Below are positions 10,429 to 17,934 of a DNA stretch of 64,000 nt, in pieces (position 1 is the stretch's first letter; each line of letters begins with the position of its first letter). The translations under genes were made by a program, and so were the position numbers. Source of the stretch: Streptomyces sp. NBC_00078 (lineage in GTDB: Bacteria > Actinomycetota > Actinomycetes > Streptomycetales > Streptomycetaceae); NCBI RefSeq assembly GCF_026343335.1, contig NZ_JAPELX010000001.1:5828001-5892000 (forward strand), given 5' to 3'. The notes beneath the pieces were generated by a model that ran no database searches, was not told the origin of the DNA, and saw only the letters and a list, made by a program, of their open reading frames with translations.

Positions 10429-10638
10429 TCAGCCCGGCCAGTACGTGCGAGCCCATGACGCGGGGCCCGGCTGCGGCAAGCGGTGGCTTGCGAGGCGCGC
10501 CGGGTCGGACCACGCGTCCCTCTCCCGCGGCGCACCGGACGGCTCGGCTGCCGCCACCGCGGCGCGGACCCTGACCACCGCCAGGGCGGCGGCCAGCTCC
10601 TCCGGGGTCGGGTTGCCCCGTACGACCTTGATGTTCAT
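10429..10638 (-). CDS. pccE: Acyl-CoA carboxylase epsilon subunit
   Basis: 69 residues, MNIKVVRGNPTPEELAAALA at the N terminus and WARTYWPG at the end, both signatures of the actinobacterial epsilon subunits. Epsilon bridges the alpha (biotinylated) and beta (carboxyltransferase) chains and raises activity of the propionyl-CoA carboxylase complex. The start is 24 bp after the pccB stop, so the two are co-transcribed and probably translated in a fixed ratio. Confidence 0.92.
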   Translation of the reverse strand: MNIKVVRGNPTPEELAAALAVVRVRAAVAAAEPSGAPRERDAWSDPARLASHRLPQPGPASWARTYWPG

Positions 10639-10662
10639 GACGGCTCCCTGCCGGACTGGAGG

Positions 10663-12282
10663 CTAGAGGGGGATGTTGCCGTGCTTCTTGGGCGGCAGCG
10701 ACTCGCGCTTCGTACGCAGCTGGCGAAGGCCGCGGACGACGTGCCGGCGCGTCTCGGACGGCATGATCACCGAGTCGACGTACCCGCGCTCGGCCGCGAT
10801 GTAGGGGTTGAGGAGGGCGTCCTCGTACTCCTGGATGAGGCGGGCCCGGGTGGCTTCGAGGTCGCCGTTCGCGTCGGCCTCGGCGATGGTGCGGCGGTGC
10901 AGGATGTTGACCGCGCCCTGGGCGCCCATGACGGCGATCTGGGCGGTGGGCCAGGCGAGGTTGAGGTCGGCGCCCAGGTGCTTGGAGCCCATGACGTCGT
11001 AGGCGCCGCCGAAGGCCTTGCGGGTGATGACCGTGATGAGGGGGACGGTGGCCTCGGCGTAGGCGTAGATCAGCTTGGCGCCGCGGCGGATGATGCCGTC
11101 GTGCTCCTGGTCGACGCCGGGCAGGAAGCCCGGCACGTCGACGAAGGTGATGACCGGGACGTTGAAGGCGTCGCAGGTGCGCACGAAGCGGGCGGCCTTC
11201 TCGGAGGCCGTGATGTCCAGACAGCCCGCGAACTGCATCGGCTGGTTGGCGACGATGCCGACGGGGTGACCTTCGACCCGGCCGAAGCCGGTGAGGATGT
11301 TCGGTGCGAACAGCGCCTGCGTCTCGAAGAACTCGGCGTCGTCCAGGATGTGTTCGATCACCGTGTGCATGTCGTACGGCTGGTTCGCGCTGTCCGGGAC
11401 GAGCGTGTCCAGCTCCAGGTCCTCGCCGGTGGTGGCGAGGTCCGCCTCCTCCGGATAGACCGGCGCCTCGGAGAGGTTGTTGGACGGCAGGTACGACAGC
11501 AGCTGCTTGACGTACTCGATCGCGTCCTTCTCGTCCCCGGCCATGTGATGGGCCACACCGGACGTGGAGTTGTGGGTGCGTGCGCCGCCCAGCTCCTCGA
11601 AGCCGACGTCCTCGCCGGTGACGGTCTTGATGACGTCCGGACCGGTGATGAACATGTGCGAGGTCTGGTCGACCATCACCGTGAAGTCGGTGATCGCGGG
11701 GGAGTAGACCGCACCGCCCGCGCAGGGGCCCACGACGAGGCTGATCTGCGGGATGACACCGCTGGCGTGGGTGTTGCGGCGGAAGATCTCGCCGTACGCG
11801 CCGAGCGAGGCGACGCCCTCCTGGATTCGGGCGCCGCCGGAGTCGTTGATGCCGATGACCGGGCAGCCGGTCTTCAGCGCGAAGTCCATGACCTTGACGA
11901 TCTTCTGCCCGTAGACCTCGCCCAGGGCGCCGCCGAAGACGGTGAAGTCCTGGGAGAACACGGCGACCGGGCGGCCGTCGACGGTGCCGTAGCCGGTGAC
12001 GACGCCGTCGCCGTAGGGGCGGTTGTTCTCCAGGCCGAAGTTGGTGGAGCGGTGCCTGGCGAACTCGTCGAGCTCGACGAACGAGCCCTCGTCGAGGAGC
12101 AGCTCGATCCGCTCACGGGCCGTCAGCTTGCCTTTGGCGTGCTGCTTTTCGACGGCGCGTGCGGAGCCGGCGTGCGTCGCCTCGTCGATACGGCGCTGGA
12201 GATCCGCGAGCTTGCCCGCGGTGGTGTGGATGTCGATCCCTTGGGGCTTTTGGATCTCTTGACGCTCTTCCGGCTCGGACAT
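10663..12282 (-). CDS. pccB: Propionyl-CoA carboxylase beta chain (carboxyltransferase)
   Basis: 539 residues from MSEPEERQE. Transfers CO2 from carboxybiotin to propionyl-CoA (and usually acetyl-CoA) to make methylmalonyl-CoA, a polyketide and odd-chain lipid precursor. The crotonase-fold oxyanion segments GINDSGGARIQEG and ITRKAFGGAYDVMGSKHLGA are intact. The Asp in GGAYDVM is the residue known to favour propionyl-CoA in S. coelicolor PccB (AccB has Ile there). ATG 12282 was chosen over an in-frame ATG 9 codons upstream because AGGGAG lies about 12 bp before it. pccE follows directly. Confidence 0.95.
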   Translation of the reverse strand: MSEPEERQEIQKPQGIDIHTTAGKLADLQRRIDEATHAGSARAVEKQHAKGKLTARERIELLLDEGSFVELDEFARHRSTNFGLENNRPYGDGVVTGYGTVDGRPVAVFSQDFTVFGGALGEVYGQKIVKVMDFALKTGCPVIGINDSGGARIQEGVASLGAYGEIFRRNTHASGVIPQISLVVGPCAGGAVYSPAITDFTVMVDQTSHMFITGPDVIKTVTGEDVGFEELGGARTHNSTSGVAHHMAGDEKDAIEYVKQLLSYLPSNNLSEAPVYPEEADLATTGEDLELDTLVPDSANQPYDMHTVIEHILDDAEFFETQALFAPNILTGFGRVEGHPVGIVANQPMQFAGCLDITASEKAARFVRTCDAFNVPVITFVDVPGFLPGVDQEHDGIIRRGAKLIYAYAEATVPLITVITRKAFGGAYDVMGSKHLGADLNLAWPTAQIAVMGAQGAVNILHRRTIAEADANGDLEATRARLIQEYEDALLNPYIAAERGYVDSVIMPSETRRHVVRGLRQLRTKRESLPPKKHGNIPL

Positions 12283-12322
12283 CGGGATCGCGGCTCCCTG
12301 CCTGCTCAAAAGGGGGGACGGT

Positions 12323-12339
12323 TACTCATCCGTAGAGTA
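12323..12339. promoter_or_regulatory. Palindrome in the pccB-birA divergent promoter region
   Basis: TACTC-N7-GAGTA, a 17-bp dyad, lies 41 bp upstream of the pccB start in the 111-bp gap shared with the divergent biotin ligase gene. It is a candidate operator; no cognate regulator is evident. Confidence 0.4.
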
Positions 12340-12393
12340 GTGGGGGGCTTACGAATCAGCAGTGCGGCGTTTCACACACCTAGGGTGGCTTGC

Positions 12394-13254
12394 ATGACGC
12401 CGCGAGATGCTTCAGACGACAGTCGCTGGTCCGATCTGGACCGGCCTCCTCTCAACGTCACCGCGCTGCGCCGGGGACTCGTGCAGGAGGGCGGCCTGTG
12501 GCGCGAGGTGGAACTGGTGCAGAGCACCGGGTCCACCAACTCCGACCTGGCCGCCCTGGCGGGCGCGGGCAAGGCTGCCGAGGGCACGGTCCTGGTCGCC
12601 GAGGAGCAGACCGCCGGGCGGGGCCGCCTGGACCGCCAGTGGACGGCCCCGGCCCGCTCGGGCCTGTTCTTCTCCGTCCTGCTGAAACCGGCGGAGGTGC
12701 CGGTCGCCCGCTGGGGCTGGCTGCCGCTGCTCACCGGGGTCGCCGTGGCGACGGGGCTGTCCCGGTCGGCCGGCGTGGACACGGCACTCAAGTGGCCCAA
12801 CGACCTGCTCGTTTCCATCGGCGGCGAGGAGCGCAAGGCCGGCGGGATCCTCGCCGAGCGGGCCGGCGACGACGCGGTGGTCGTCGGGGTCGGCGTCAAT
12901 GTCACGCTGCGCGAGAACGAACTGCCGGTCCCGCAGGCGGGTTCGCTGGCGCTGGCCGGAGCGGTGAGCACGGACCGGGACCCCCTGCTGCGGGCGATGC
13001 TGCGCTCCCTGGAGGAGTGGTACGGGCGCTGGCGGGACGCCGGTGGCGATCCGGCGGCCAGCGGCTTGCAGGAGACGTATGCGGCGGGTTGCGCGACGCT
13101 GGGGAGGGTGGTGCGGGCGGAGCTGCCGGGAGACCGGGCGGTCACCGGGGAGGCGGTGGCGGTCGACGGCGACGGAAGGCTGGTGATCGCAACGCAGGAC
13201 GGCGTGCAGGAGCCGGTGGGCGCTGGAGACATCGTCCACTTGCGGCCGGCGTGA
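12394..13254 (+). CDS. birA: Biotin--[acetyl-CoA carboxylase] ligase
   Basis: 286 residues. It activates biotin with ATP and attaches it to the EAMKM lysine of biotin carboxyl carrier domains. Visible motifs are STGSTNSDL, the biotinyl-AMP loop TAGRGRLDRQW, KWPNDLL and GVGVNV. There is no N-terminal helix-turn-helix, so this is a ligase only and not a repressor. A TAGGGT hexamer ends seven bases before the ATG, with no Shine-Dalgarno sequence, suggesting a leaderless mRNA. Its place beside pccB and near the biotinylated alpha chain fits its role in charging the carboxylase. Confidence 0.94.
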   Translation: MTPRDASDDSRWSDLDRPPLNVTALRRGLVQEGGLWREVELVQSTGSTNSDLAALAGAGKAAEGTVLVAEEQTAGRGRLDRQWTAPARSGLFFSVLLKPAEVPVARWGWLPLLTGVAVATGLSRSAGVDTALKWPNDLLVSIGGEERKAGGILAERAGDDAVVVGVGVNVTLRENELPVPQAGSLALAGAVSTDRDPLLRAMLRSLEEWYGRWRDAGGDPAASGLQETYAAGCATLGRVVRAELPGDRAVTGEAVAVDGDGRLVIATQDGVQEPVGAGDIVHLRPA

Positions 13255-13267
13255 GGACATCCACCCG

Positions 13268-13315
13268 GTCCGGCGTTCGAGGATGAGGCCTTTCGGGCCG
13301 AAGCGGGGATCCGGG
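13268..13315. repeat. Dispersed Streptomyces intergenic repeat, copy 1
   Basis: A GTCCGGCGTTCGAGGA core followed by an AAGCGGGG block, just after birA. A second copy occurs near 23230. Related sequences are, from memory, common between genes in streptomycetes. Confidence 0.55.
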
Positions 13316-13446
13316 GAAGCAGGCTCCCAGCGACGCCCGCACCGGTGCCGGGTGCTTCACCCACGTCGGGAGTGAGGTAGGGCACACCTGCCGTACAGTT
13401 GAGGCCGGTCGATACCTGGCCGTGGCAGATCGGAAGGGCAGCAGGC

Positions 13447-14571
13447 GTGACCGTCGACGACACGGGCTCCGGCGCGGACGCGGACGGCCGGGTGGACCCC
13501 CATGCCGCCGAATCCGGCGAGGACCCGCTCGCCCTGCGCCTGGAACATCTGATCCTTGGCGCCGAGCGGCGCTACACCCCCTTCCAGGCGGCCCGCAGCG
13601 CGGGCGTCTCCGTGGAGCTGGCCACCCGCTTCTGGCGGGCGATGGGCTTCGCCGACATCGGTCAGGCCAAGGCGCTCACCGAGGCCGACGTGCTCGCGCT
13701 GCGGCGGCTGTCCGGTCTGGTCGAGGCGGGACTGCTGAGCGAGGCGATGGCGGTGCAGGTGGCCCGGTCCACCGGGCAGACCACGGCCCGGCTCGCCGAG
13801 TGGCAGATCGACTCCTTCCTGGAGGGCCTGACCGAGCCGCCCGAGCCGGGGATGACGCGCACCGAGGTGACGTATCCCATCGTCGAGCTGCTGCTGCCCG
13901 AGCTGGAGGAGTTCCTCGTCTACGTCTGGCGGCGGCAGCTCGCCGCCTCGGCCGGGCGCGTCGTGCAGGCCGCCGACGACGAGGAGATGGTCGACCGGCG
14001 CCTGGCCGTCGGCTTCGCGGACCTCGTCGGCTTCACCCGCCTCACCCGCCGGATGGAGGAGGAGGAACTCGGCGAGCTCGTCGAGGCCTTCGAGACCACC
14101 GCCGCCGACCTGGTCGCGGCGCACGGCGGCCGACTGGTCAAGACGCTGGGCGACGAGGTGCTGTACGCGGCCGACGACGCGGGGATCGCCGCCGAGATCG
14201 CGCTGCGCCTGATCGAGACGATGGCGAACGACGAGACGATGCCCGAGCTGCGCGTCGGCATCGCCTTCGGCACGGTCACCACCCGTATGGGCGACGTCTT
14301 CGGCACGACGGTGAACCTCGCCTCCCGGCTGACGTCGATAGCCCCGCGCGACGCCGTCCTCGTCGACGCCGACTTCGCCCAGGAGCTGATCCGCACCGGA
14401 GAGGCACCGGCCTCCGAGGCCGAGGCGGCCGAGGCCGCCGCAGCGGCGGAGAAGGAGGGCGAGGAGCCCCCGACGTACCGCTTCGCCCTCCAGCCGATGT
14501 GGCAACGCCCTGTCCGCGGCCTCGGCGTCGTGGAGCCGTGGCTCCTGACCCGACGGAGCGAGGCCTTGTAG
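13447..14571 (+). CDS. cya: Class III adenylate cyclase
   Basis: 374 residues from GTG 13447, which has GGAAGGG about 9 bp upstream. The N-terminal about 170 residues form the helical domain seen in actinobacterial cyclases. The C-terminal cyclase domain begins LAVGFADLVGFTRLTRRME, with the first metal Asp in FADLVGF. It continues with VKTLGDEVLYAADD (second metal Asp) and VFGTTVNLASRLTSIA. It makes cAMP, which in S. coelicolor is needed for normal germination and development. Only one catalytic domain is present, so it must homodimerise. An Ala/Glu-rich insert (about 325-345) precedes the conserved C terminus ending VEPWLLTRR. Confidence 0.92.
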   Translation: MTVDDTGSGADADGRVDPHAAESGEDPLALRLEHLILGAERRYTPFQAARSAGVSVELATRFWRAMGFADIGQAKALTEADVLALRRLSGLVEAGLLSEAMAVQVARSTGQTTARLAEWQIDSFLEGLTEPPEPGMTRTEVTYPIVELLLPELEEFLVYVWRRQLAASAGRVVQAADDEEMVDRRLAVGFADLVGFTRLTRRMEEEELGELVEAFETTAADLVAAHGGRLVKTLGDEVLYAADDAGIAAEIALRLIETMANDETMPELRVGIAFGTVTTRMGDVFGTTVNLASRLTSIAPRDAVLVDADFAQELIRTGEAPASEAEAAEAAAAAEKEGEEPPTYRFALQPMWQRPVRGLGVVEPWLLTRRSEAL

Positions 14572-14609
14572 GACTCCTTGGCCTGGTGGCCAGGTGATCC
14601 CTTGCATTG

Positions 14610-14664
14610 GCGGCCCTGCGGCCCTGCGGCCCTGCGGCCCTGCGGCCCTGCGGCCCTGCGGCCC
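14610..14664. repeat. 8-bp tandem repeat (GCGGCCCT, about 7 copies)
   Basis: Six exact head-to-tail copies of GCGGCCCT from 14610 to 14657 and a seventh that breaks at its last base. It lies 40 bp after the cya stop codon in a 450-bp stretch without a gene. Confidence 0.9.
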
Positions 14665-14843
14665 GGTGGCTTGGCGGTCGGGCGGCCGGGCCGGACGCGG
14701 GCTCCGGTCGGCTTCGAGCCGCGGTACCGCCCGCCGGTCCTGTCCGAGCAACTGGGCCCTGGAGCCCGGGAGCGGCCGGGCGGTGCCGCTTACGGGGCGT
14801 GGAGGCCGGGTGGGGGGTGTGATCGCGCCCGCTGTCGGGTCGG

Positions 14844-15012
14844 CGTCGATTCGGGGTGGCGGCTGTCGGGCGTGGTGGCGCGGGGGCGCAGCGTTTCGGC
14901 GGGGCTGGTGGGTTCGGCCCGTGCGTCGATTCGGGGTCCTGGCTGTCTGGCGTGGTGATCGCTGTGGCCTGGTGATGGTTGCGCGGGGGTGGCAGCGTTT
15001 CTGCGGGGCTGG
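14844..15012. repeat. Imperfect direct duplication of about 70-90 bp
   Basis: CGTCGATTCGGGGT begins at 14844 and again at 14924. The sequence that follows each copy matches at many positions through a shared GGGGCTGGT near 14900 and 15005, with about 20 extra bases inside the second copy. Together with the 8-bp tandem repeat it fills the gene-free interval 14572-15025, where I see no other feature. Confidence 0.65.
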
Positions 15013-15025
15013 TCGGCCGTTGGGA

Positions 15026-15571
15026 TCAGCCCGCGAGTGGGCCCACGCACAGGCCGATGATCGGGACGCAGAGGTCGGGATCGTCGGCGTTGTTCGGGGG
15101 TGGGGGTGTGGGGCTGCCGGGTGTCGGAGTCGGCCGGGGGGTGGGGGGTGTCGTCGTGGGTCGGTGAGGTGGGGGCGTGGGTGCCGGGGTATTCGGCGCT
15201 TGCGGGAGCGTGGTGGTGGCGGTGGACTCCGGGTCCGGCGGTGCGGTCGGGGACAGCAGGGGTACGAGGCTCGAAGCCGCCGTCGGTGTCGCGCTCGCCC
15301 CGCCCATCGCGGACGTCGCCGACGGACTCACCCGGGGCACGGCCTCGACGGTGGCGACGGCGTTGTCCGACCGGCCGGTGCCCGTACCGGGGTCCTGACG
15401 GGGATCGGCCTCCGCGGTCCCGACCGCGCCGACCCCCGACTCGGGCGCCATCCGTACGAGGCTCAAGGCGCCGGCGGCCAGCGCGAGGCCCCCGACGGCG
15501 AGCAGAACCCTGCGGGGCCGGGGCCTGCGGTGCCGGCCCCGTCTCACCGATGTCTCCGCCGTCACGACCAT
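15026..15571 (-). CDS. Membrane-anchored or secreted Pro/Thr-rich protein of unknown function
   Basis: 181 residues from ATG 15571, which sits 7 bp after GGAGG. The basic N terminus (RRGRHRRPRPRR) precedes one hydrophobic segment, VLLAVGGLALAAGALSLV, that acts as a signal peptide or single anchor. The rest is low complexity, Ala/Thr/Ser then strongly Pro/Thr (about 120-165), like a cell-wall-spanning stalk. The protein ends in a compact DDPDLCVPIIGLCVGPLAG tail with two cysteines six residues apart, which is the only non-repetitive part and may be a small disulfide-bonded cap. No family is recognised. Confidence 0.6.
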   Translation of the reverse strand: MVVTAETSVRRGRHRRPRPRRVLLAVGGLALAAGALSLVRMAPESGVGAVGTAEADPRQDPGTGTGRSDNAVATVEAVPRVSPSATSAMGGASATPTAASSLVPLLSPTAPPDPESTATTTLPQAPNTPAPTPPPHRPTTTPPTPRPTPTPGSPTPPPPNNADDPDLCVPIIGLCVGPLAG

Positions 15572-15720
15572 CACGACCCCTCCCCGTTGCGCCGGCGCCC
15601 CCTGTGCGCCGTGGCGGACGCACGTTATGCGCTCTTGTGGGAGGCGCGGCGGGAGTCGGGCCGGATATCACTCGAACGGGGACAACGGAGGGAAACCCTG
15701 CGATGATCGGGCCGAAACTT

Positions 15721-15736
15721 GTTAACCCGCGTTAAC
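15721..15736. promoter_or_regulatory. GTTAAC-N4-GTTAAC operator upstream of enoyl-CoA hydratase
   Basis: A perfect 16-bp dyad, also readable as GTTAA-N6-TTAAC, ends 11 bp before the start codon and abuts the GGAGGG ribosome-binding site. From memory this is the form reported for the AccR (TetR-family) repressor of short-chain acyl-CoA genes in S. avermitilis. A bound repressor here would block transcription or initiation. Confidence 0.6.
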
Positions 15737-15747
15737 CGGAGGGCGTC

Positions 15748-16557
15748 ATGGGTGAGGAGCGGTTCGGGGAGTTCGTGGTGGTGCGGCGACACGGAGACGG
15801 GGACGTCGCGCATGTCGCGGAGCTCGTCCTCGACCGGCCCAAGGCCATGAACGCGGTCTCGAGCGAGATGGCGCGTTCCATCGCCGGAGCGTGCGCGGCG
15901 CTGGGCGCCGACCGTGACGTACGGGTGGTCGTGGTGACGTCCACGCACGAGCGGGCGTTCTGCGTCGGGGCGGATCTGAAGGAGCGGAACTCCTTCTCCG
16001 ACGCCGACCTGGTCCGGCAGCGGCCCGTCGCGCGCAGTGCCTACACCGGGGTGCTCGAACTGCCGGTGCCGACGGTTGCCGCGGTGCACGGGTTCGCGCT
16101 CGGCGGGGGCTTCGAGCTGGCGCTGTCGTGCGATCTGATCGTGGCCGACCGCACGGCCGTGGTGGGGCTGCCGGAGGTGTCCGTGGGGGTCATCCCGGGC
16201 GGTGGCGGAACGCAGCTGCTGCCGCGCCGGGTGGGGGCCGCCCGGGCGGCGGAACTCATCTTCACGGCCCGGCGTCTGGAGGCCGCCGAGGCGCGGGAGT
16301 TGGGCCTCGTGGACGAGCTGGTGGAGGAGGGGCGGGACCGGGCCGAGGCGCTGGCCCTTGCGTCCCGCATCGCCGAGAACTCGCCGGTCGGCCTGCGGGC
16401 CGCCAAGCGCGCGCTGCGCCTCGGCCACGGGCTCGACCTGCGGGCCGGCCTGGAGGTCGAGGACGCGGCATGGCGGTCCGTGGCGTTCTCCGGGGACCGG
16501 GCGGAGGGTGTGGCGGCGTTCAACGAGAAGCGGAAGCCTCAGTGGCCCGGCGAGTAG
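15748..16557 (+). CDS. Enoyl-CoA hydratase/isomerase family protein
   Basis: 269 residues of crotonase fold. It probably hydrates a 2-enoyl-CoA. The oxyanion-hole segments are CVGADLKERNSF and HGFALGGGFELALSCDLIV. The catalytic-region segment is LPEVSVGVIPGGGGTQLLPRRVG, with the Glu that acts as acid/base in hydratases (PEV), and LGLVDELV follows. The end VAAFNEKRKPQW is a typical crotonase tail. A GTTAAC dyad just upstream suggests repression by an acyl-CoA-responsive regulator. A role in fatty acid, branched-chain amino acid or methylglutaconyl-CoA breakdown cannot be separated by sequence alone. Confidence 0.9.
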   Translation: MGEERFGEFVVVRRHGDGDVAHVAELVLDRPKAMNAVSSEMARSIAGACAALGADRDVRVVVVTSTHERAFCVGADLKERNSFSDADLVRQRPVARSAYTGVLELPVPTVAAVHGFALGGGFELALSCDLIVADRTAVVGLPEVSVGVIPGGGGTQLLPRRVGAARAAELIFTARRLEAAEARELGLVDELVEEGRDRAEALALASRIAENSPVGLRAAKRALRLGHGLDLRAGLEVEDAAWRSVAFSGDRAEGVAAFNEKRKPQWPGE

Positions 16558-16691
16558 CCGCCGAGGGCCGGTCGGCCGGCGTGACCGGTCGGCGTGACCG
16601 GTCGGTACGACCGGTCGGCATGAGTCGGGGGCGGTCACCCCACCGCCGTATCAATAGAACGAATCGCCCGAAACCTCCCTAACCTGGAGTG

Positions 16692-17840
16692 ATGGGTGAG
16701 GACAAGCGGCTCGCTGCCGTCGTCGCGTTGGCACAGGGCATGGCGGCGGCCCACGGCTCGCACGAGGCGTGGCGCTCGGCGGCGACCGGTGCGTGCCGGG
16801 CGCTCGGCGGGAGCTTCGCCGCGCTGTCGGCCTGGGAGCGGGAGCGCGGCCGGCTGCGGGTCCTTGTGAACGTGGGGGAGCGGGGCGAGGGGGAGGACGA
16901 GTTCCCGGAGGACGAGTCGTACCCGGTGCACCAGTTTCCCGAGATCACCGAGTTCCTGCACGAGCGGTGGGCCGGGGGCGGTGAGCCCGACGCGTGGGTG
17001 GAGACGGCGCAGGGGCCCGCGGCGGGCGGCCGCCCCGGTTACGTCCATCAGCGGGTCGCCGCTCTGCGCCGCCGCGGCCGCGGCTGCTGTGTCGTCGCCC
17101 CGATCGTGCTGAACGGGCGGGCGTGGGGCGAGCTCTACGTTGCGCGTCCCGCCGGTGCGGCCGTCTTCGGGCGGGCCGACGCCGACTTCGCCACCGTCCT
17201 GGCTGCTGTCGTCGCCGCCGGGATCGCCCAGGCGGAGCGGCTGGAGGAGGCGCGACGGCTGGCGTACACCGACGCCCTCACCGGTCTCGCCAACCGGCGT
17301 GCCGTCGATGTGAAGCTGGAGGAGGCCGTCGAGTCGCACCGAGCGGACGGTACGGTCGTCAGCCTGGTCGTCTGTGACCTCAACGGCCTCAAGCGCGTGA
17401 ACGACACCTGCGGCCATGCCGTGGGCGACCGGCTGCTCGAACGCTTCGGCTCCGTGCTCTCCCTGTGCGGCGCGATGCTGCCCGGTGCGCTCGCCGCGCG
17501 CCTGGGCGGGGACGAGTTCTGCCTGCTCGCCGTCGGGCCGTCCGCCGACGAGGTGGTCAAGGCGGCCGGCGAACTGTGCCGCCGCGCCGCCGAGTTGGAG
17601 CTCGGCGACGGCGTCGCCTGCGGGGTCGCGTCCACCGAGGACCCGATCGGGCCGGTCCGCTCCGCCCGCCGGCTCTTCCGGCTCGCGGACGCCGCCCAGT
17701 ACCGGGCGAAGGCGCTCCACGCGGGCAGGCCGGTCGTGGCCGGGCGGGGAGGGCCCGACGACCCGGTCATGCGGCTGGCCGACGCGCCTTCGCCGCAGGC
17801 CGCTTCCGAGCGGCGCCGCTTCCGGGGGCGGCGCAGCTGA
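16692..17840 (+). CDS. cdgE: GAF-GGDEF diguanylate cyclase
   Basis: 382 residues: a GAF sensory domain (about 10-185), a short helical linker, and a GGDEF domain (about 190-340). The linker-to-GGDEF start YTDALTGLANRRA is present. The active site RLGGDEFCLL is intact, so it should make cyclic di-GMP from GTP. There is no RxxD inhibitory site at the usual place (five residues before GGDEF lies LPGA), so product feedback is not expected by that route. A TAACCT hexamer ends 6 bp before the ATG, suggesting a leaderless mRNA. Domain order and neighbours (hutH, cya) match Streptomyces CdgE as I remember it; the symbol is therefore tentative. Confidence 0.85.
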   Translation: MGEDKRLAAVVALAQGMAAAHGSHEAWRSAATGACRALGGSFAALSAWERERGRLRVLVNVGERGEGEDEFPEDESYPVHQFPEITEFLHERWAGGGEPDAWVETAQGPAAGGRPGYVHQRVAALRRRGRGCCVVAPIVLNGRAWGELYVARPAGAAVFGRADADFATVLAAVVAAGIAQAERLEEARRLAYTDALTGLANRRAVDVKLEEAVESHRADGTVVSLVVCDLNGLKRVNDTCGHAVGDRLLERFGSVLSLCGAMLPGALAARLGGDEFCLLAVGPSADEVVKAAGELCRRAAELELGDGVACGVASTEDPIGPVRSARRLFRLADAAQYRAKALHAGRPVVAGRGGPDDPVMRLADAPSPQAASERRRFRGRRS

Positions 17841-17897
17841 CGCAGCGGGGCCGCAGGGACGCACCGGATGGGTAAGGGGCGTAGCCACGAACCAGTA

Positions 17898-17934
17898 GTG
17901 ACATCTTCGTCTTCACTGCGTACGCTCCTGAATA
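17898..17934 (+). promoter_or_regulatory. hutH promoter for a leaderless transcript
   Basis: GTGACA (17898-17903) and TACGCT (17921-17926) are spaced by 17 bp, matching the principal sigma factor pattern. The expected start point falls on the A of the hutH ATG at 17934. Confidence 0.6.

Noticed and set aside
10483..13254. A 923-codon open frame ending in biotin ligase
   Set aside because: Only the part from 12394 is a gene. The rest is the shadow of pccB and pccE on the other strand.
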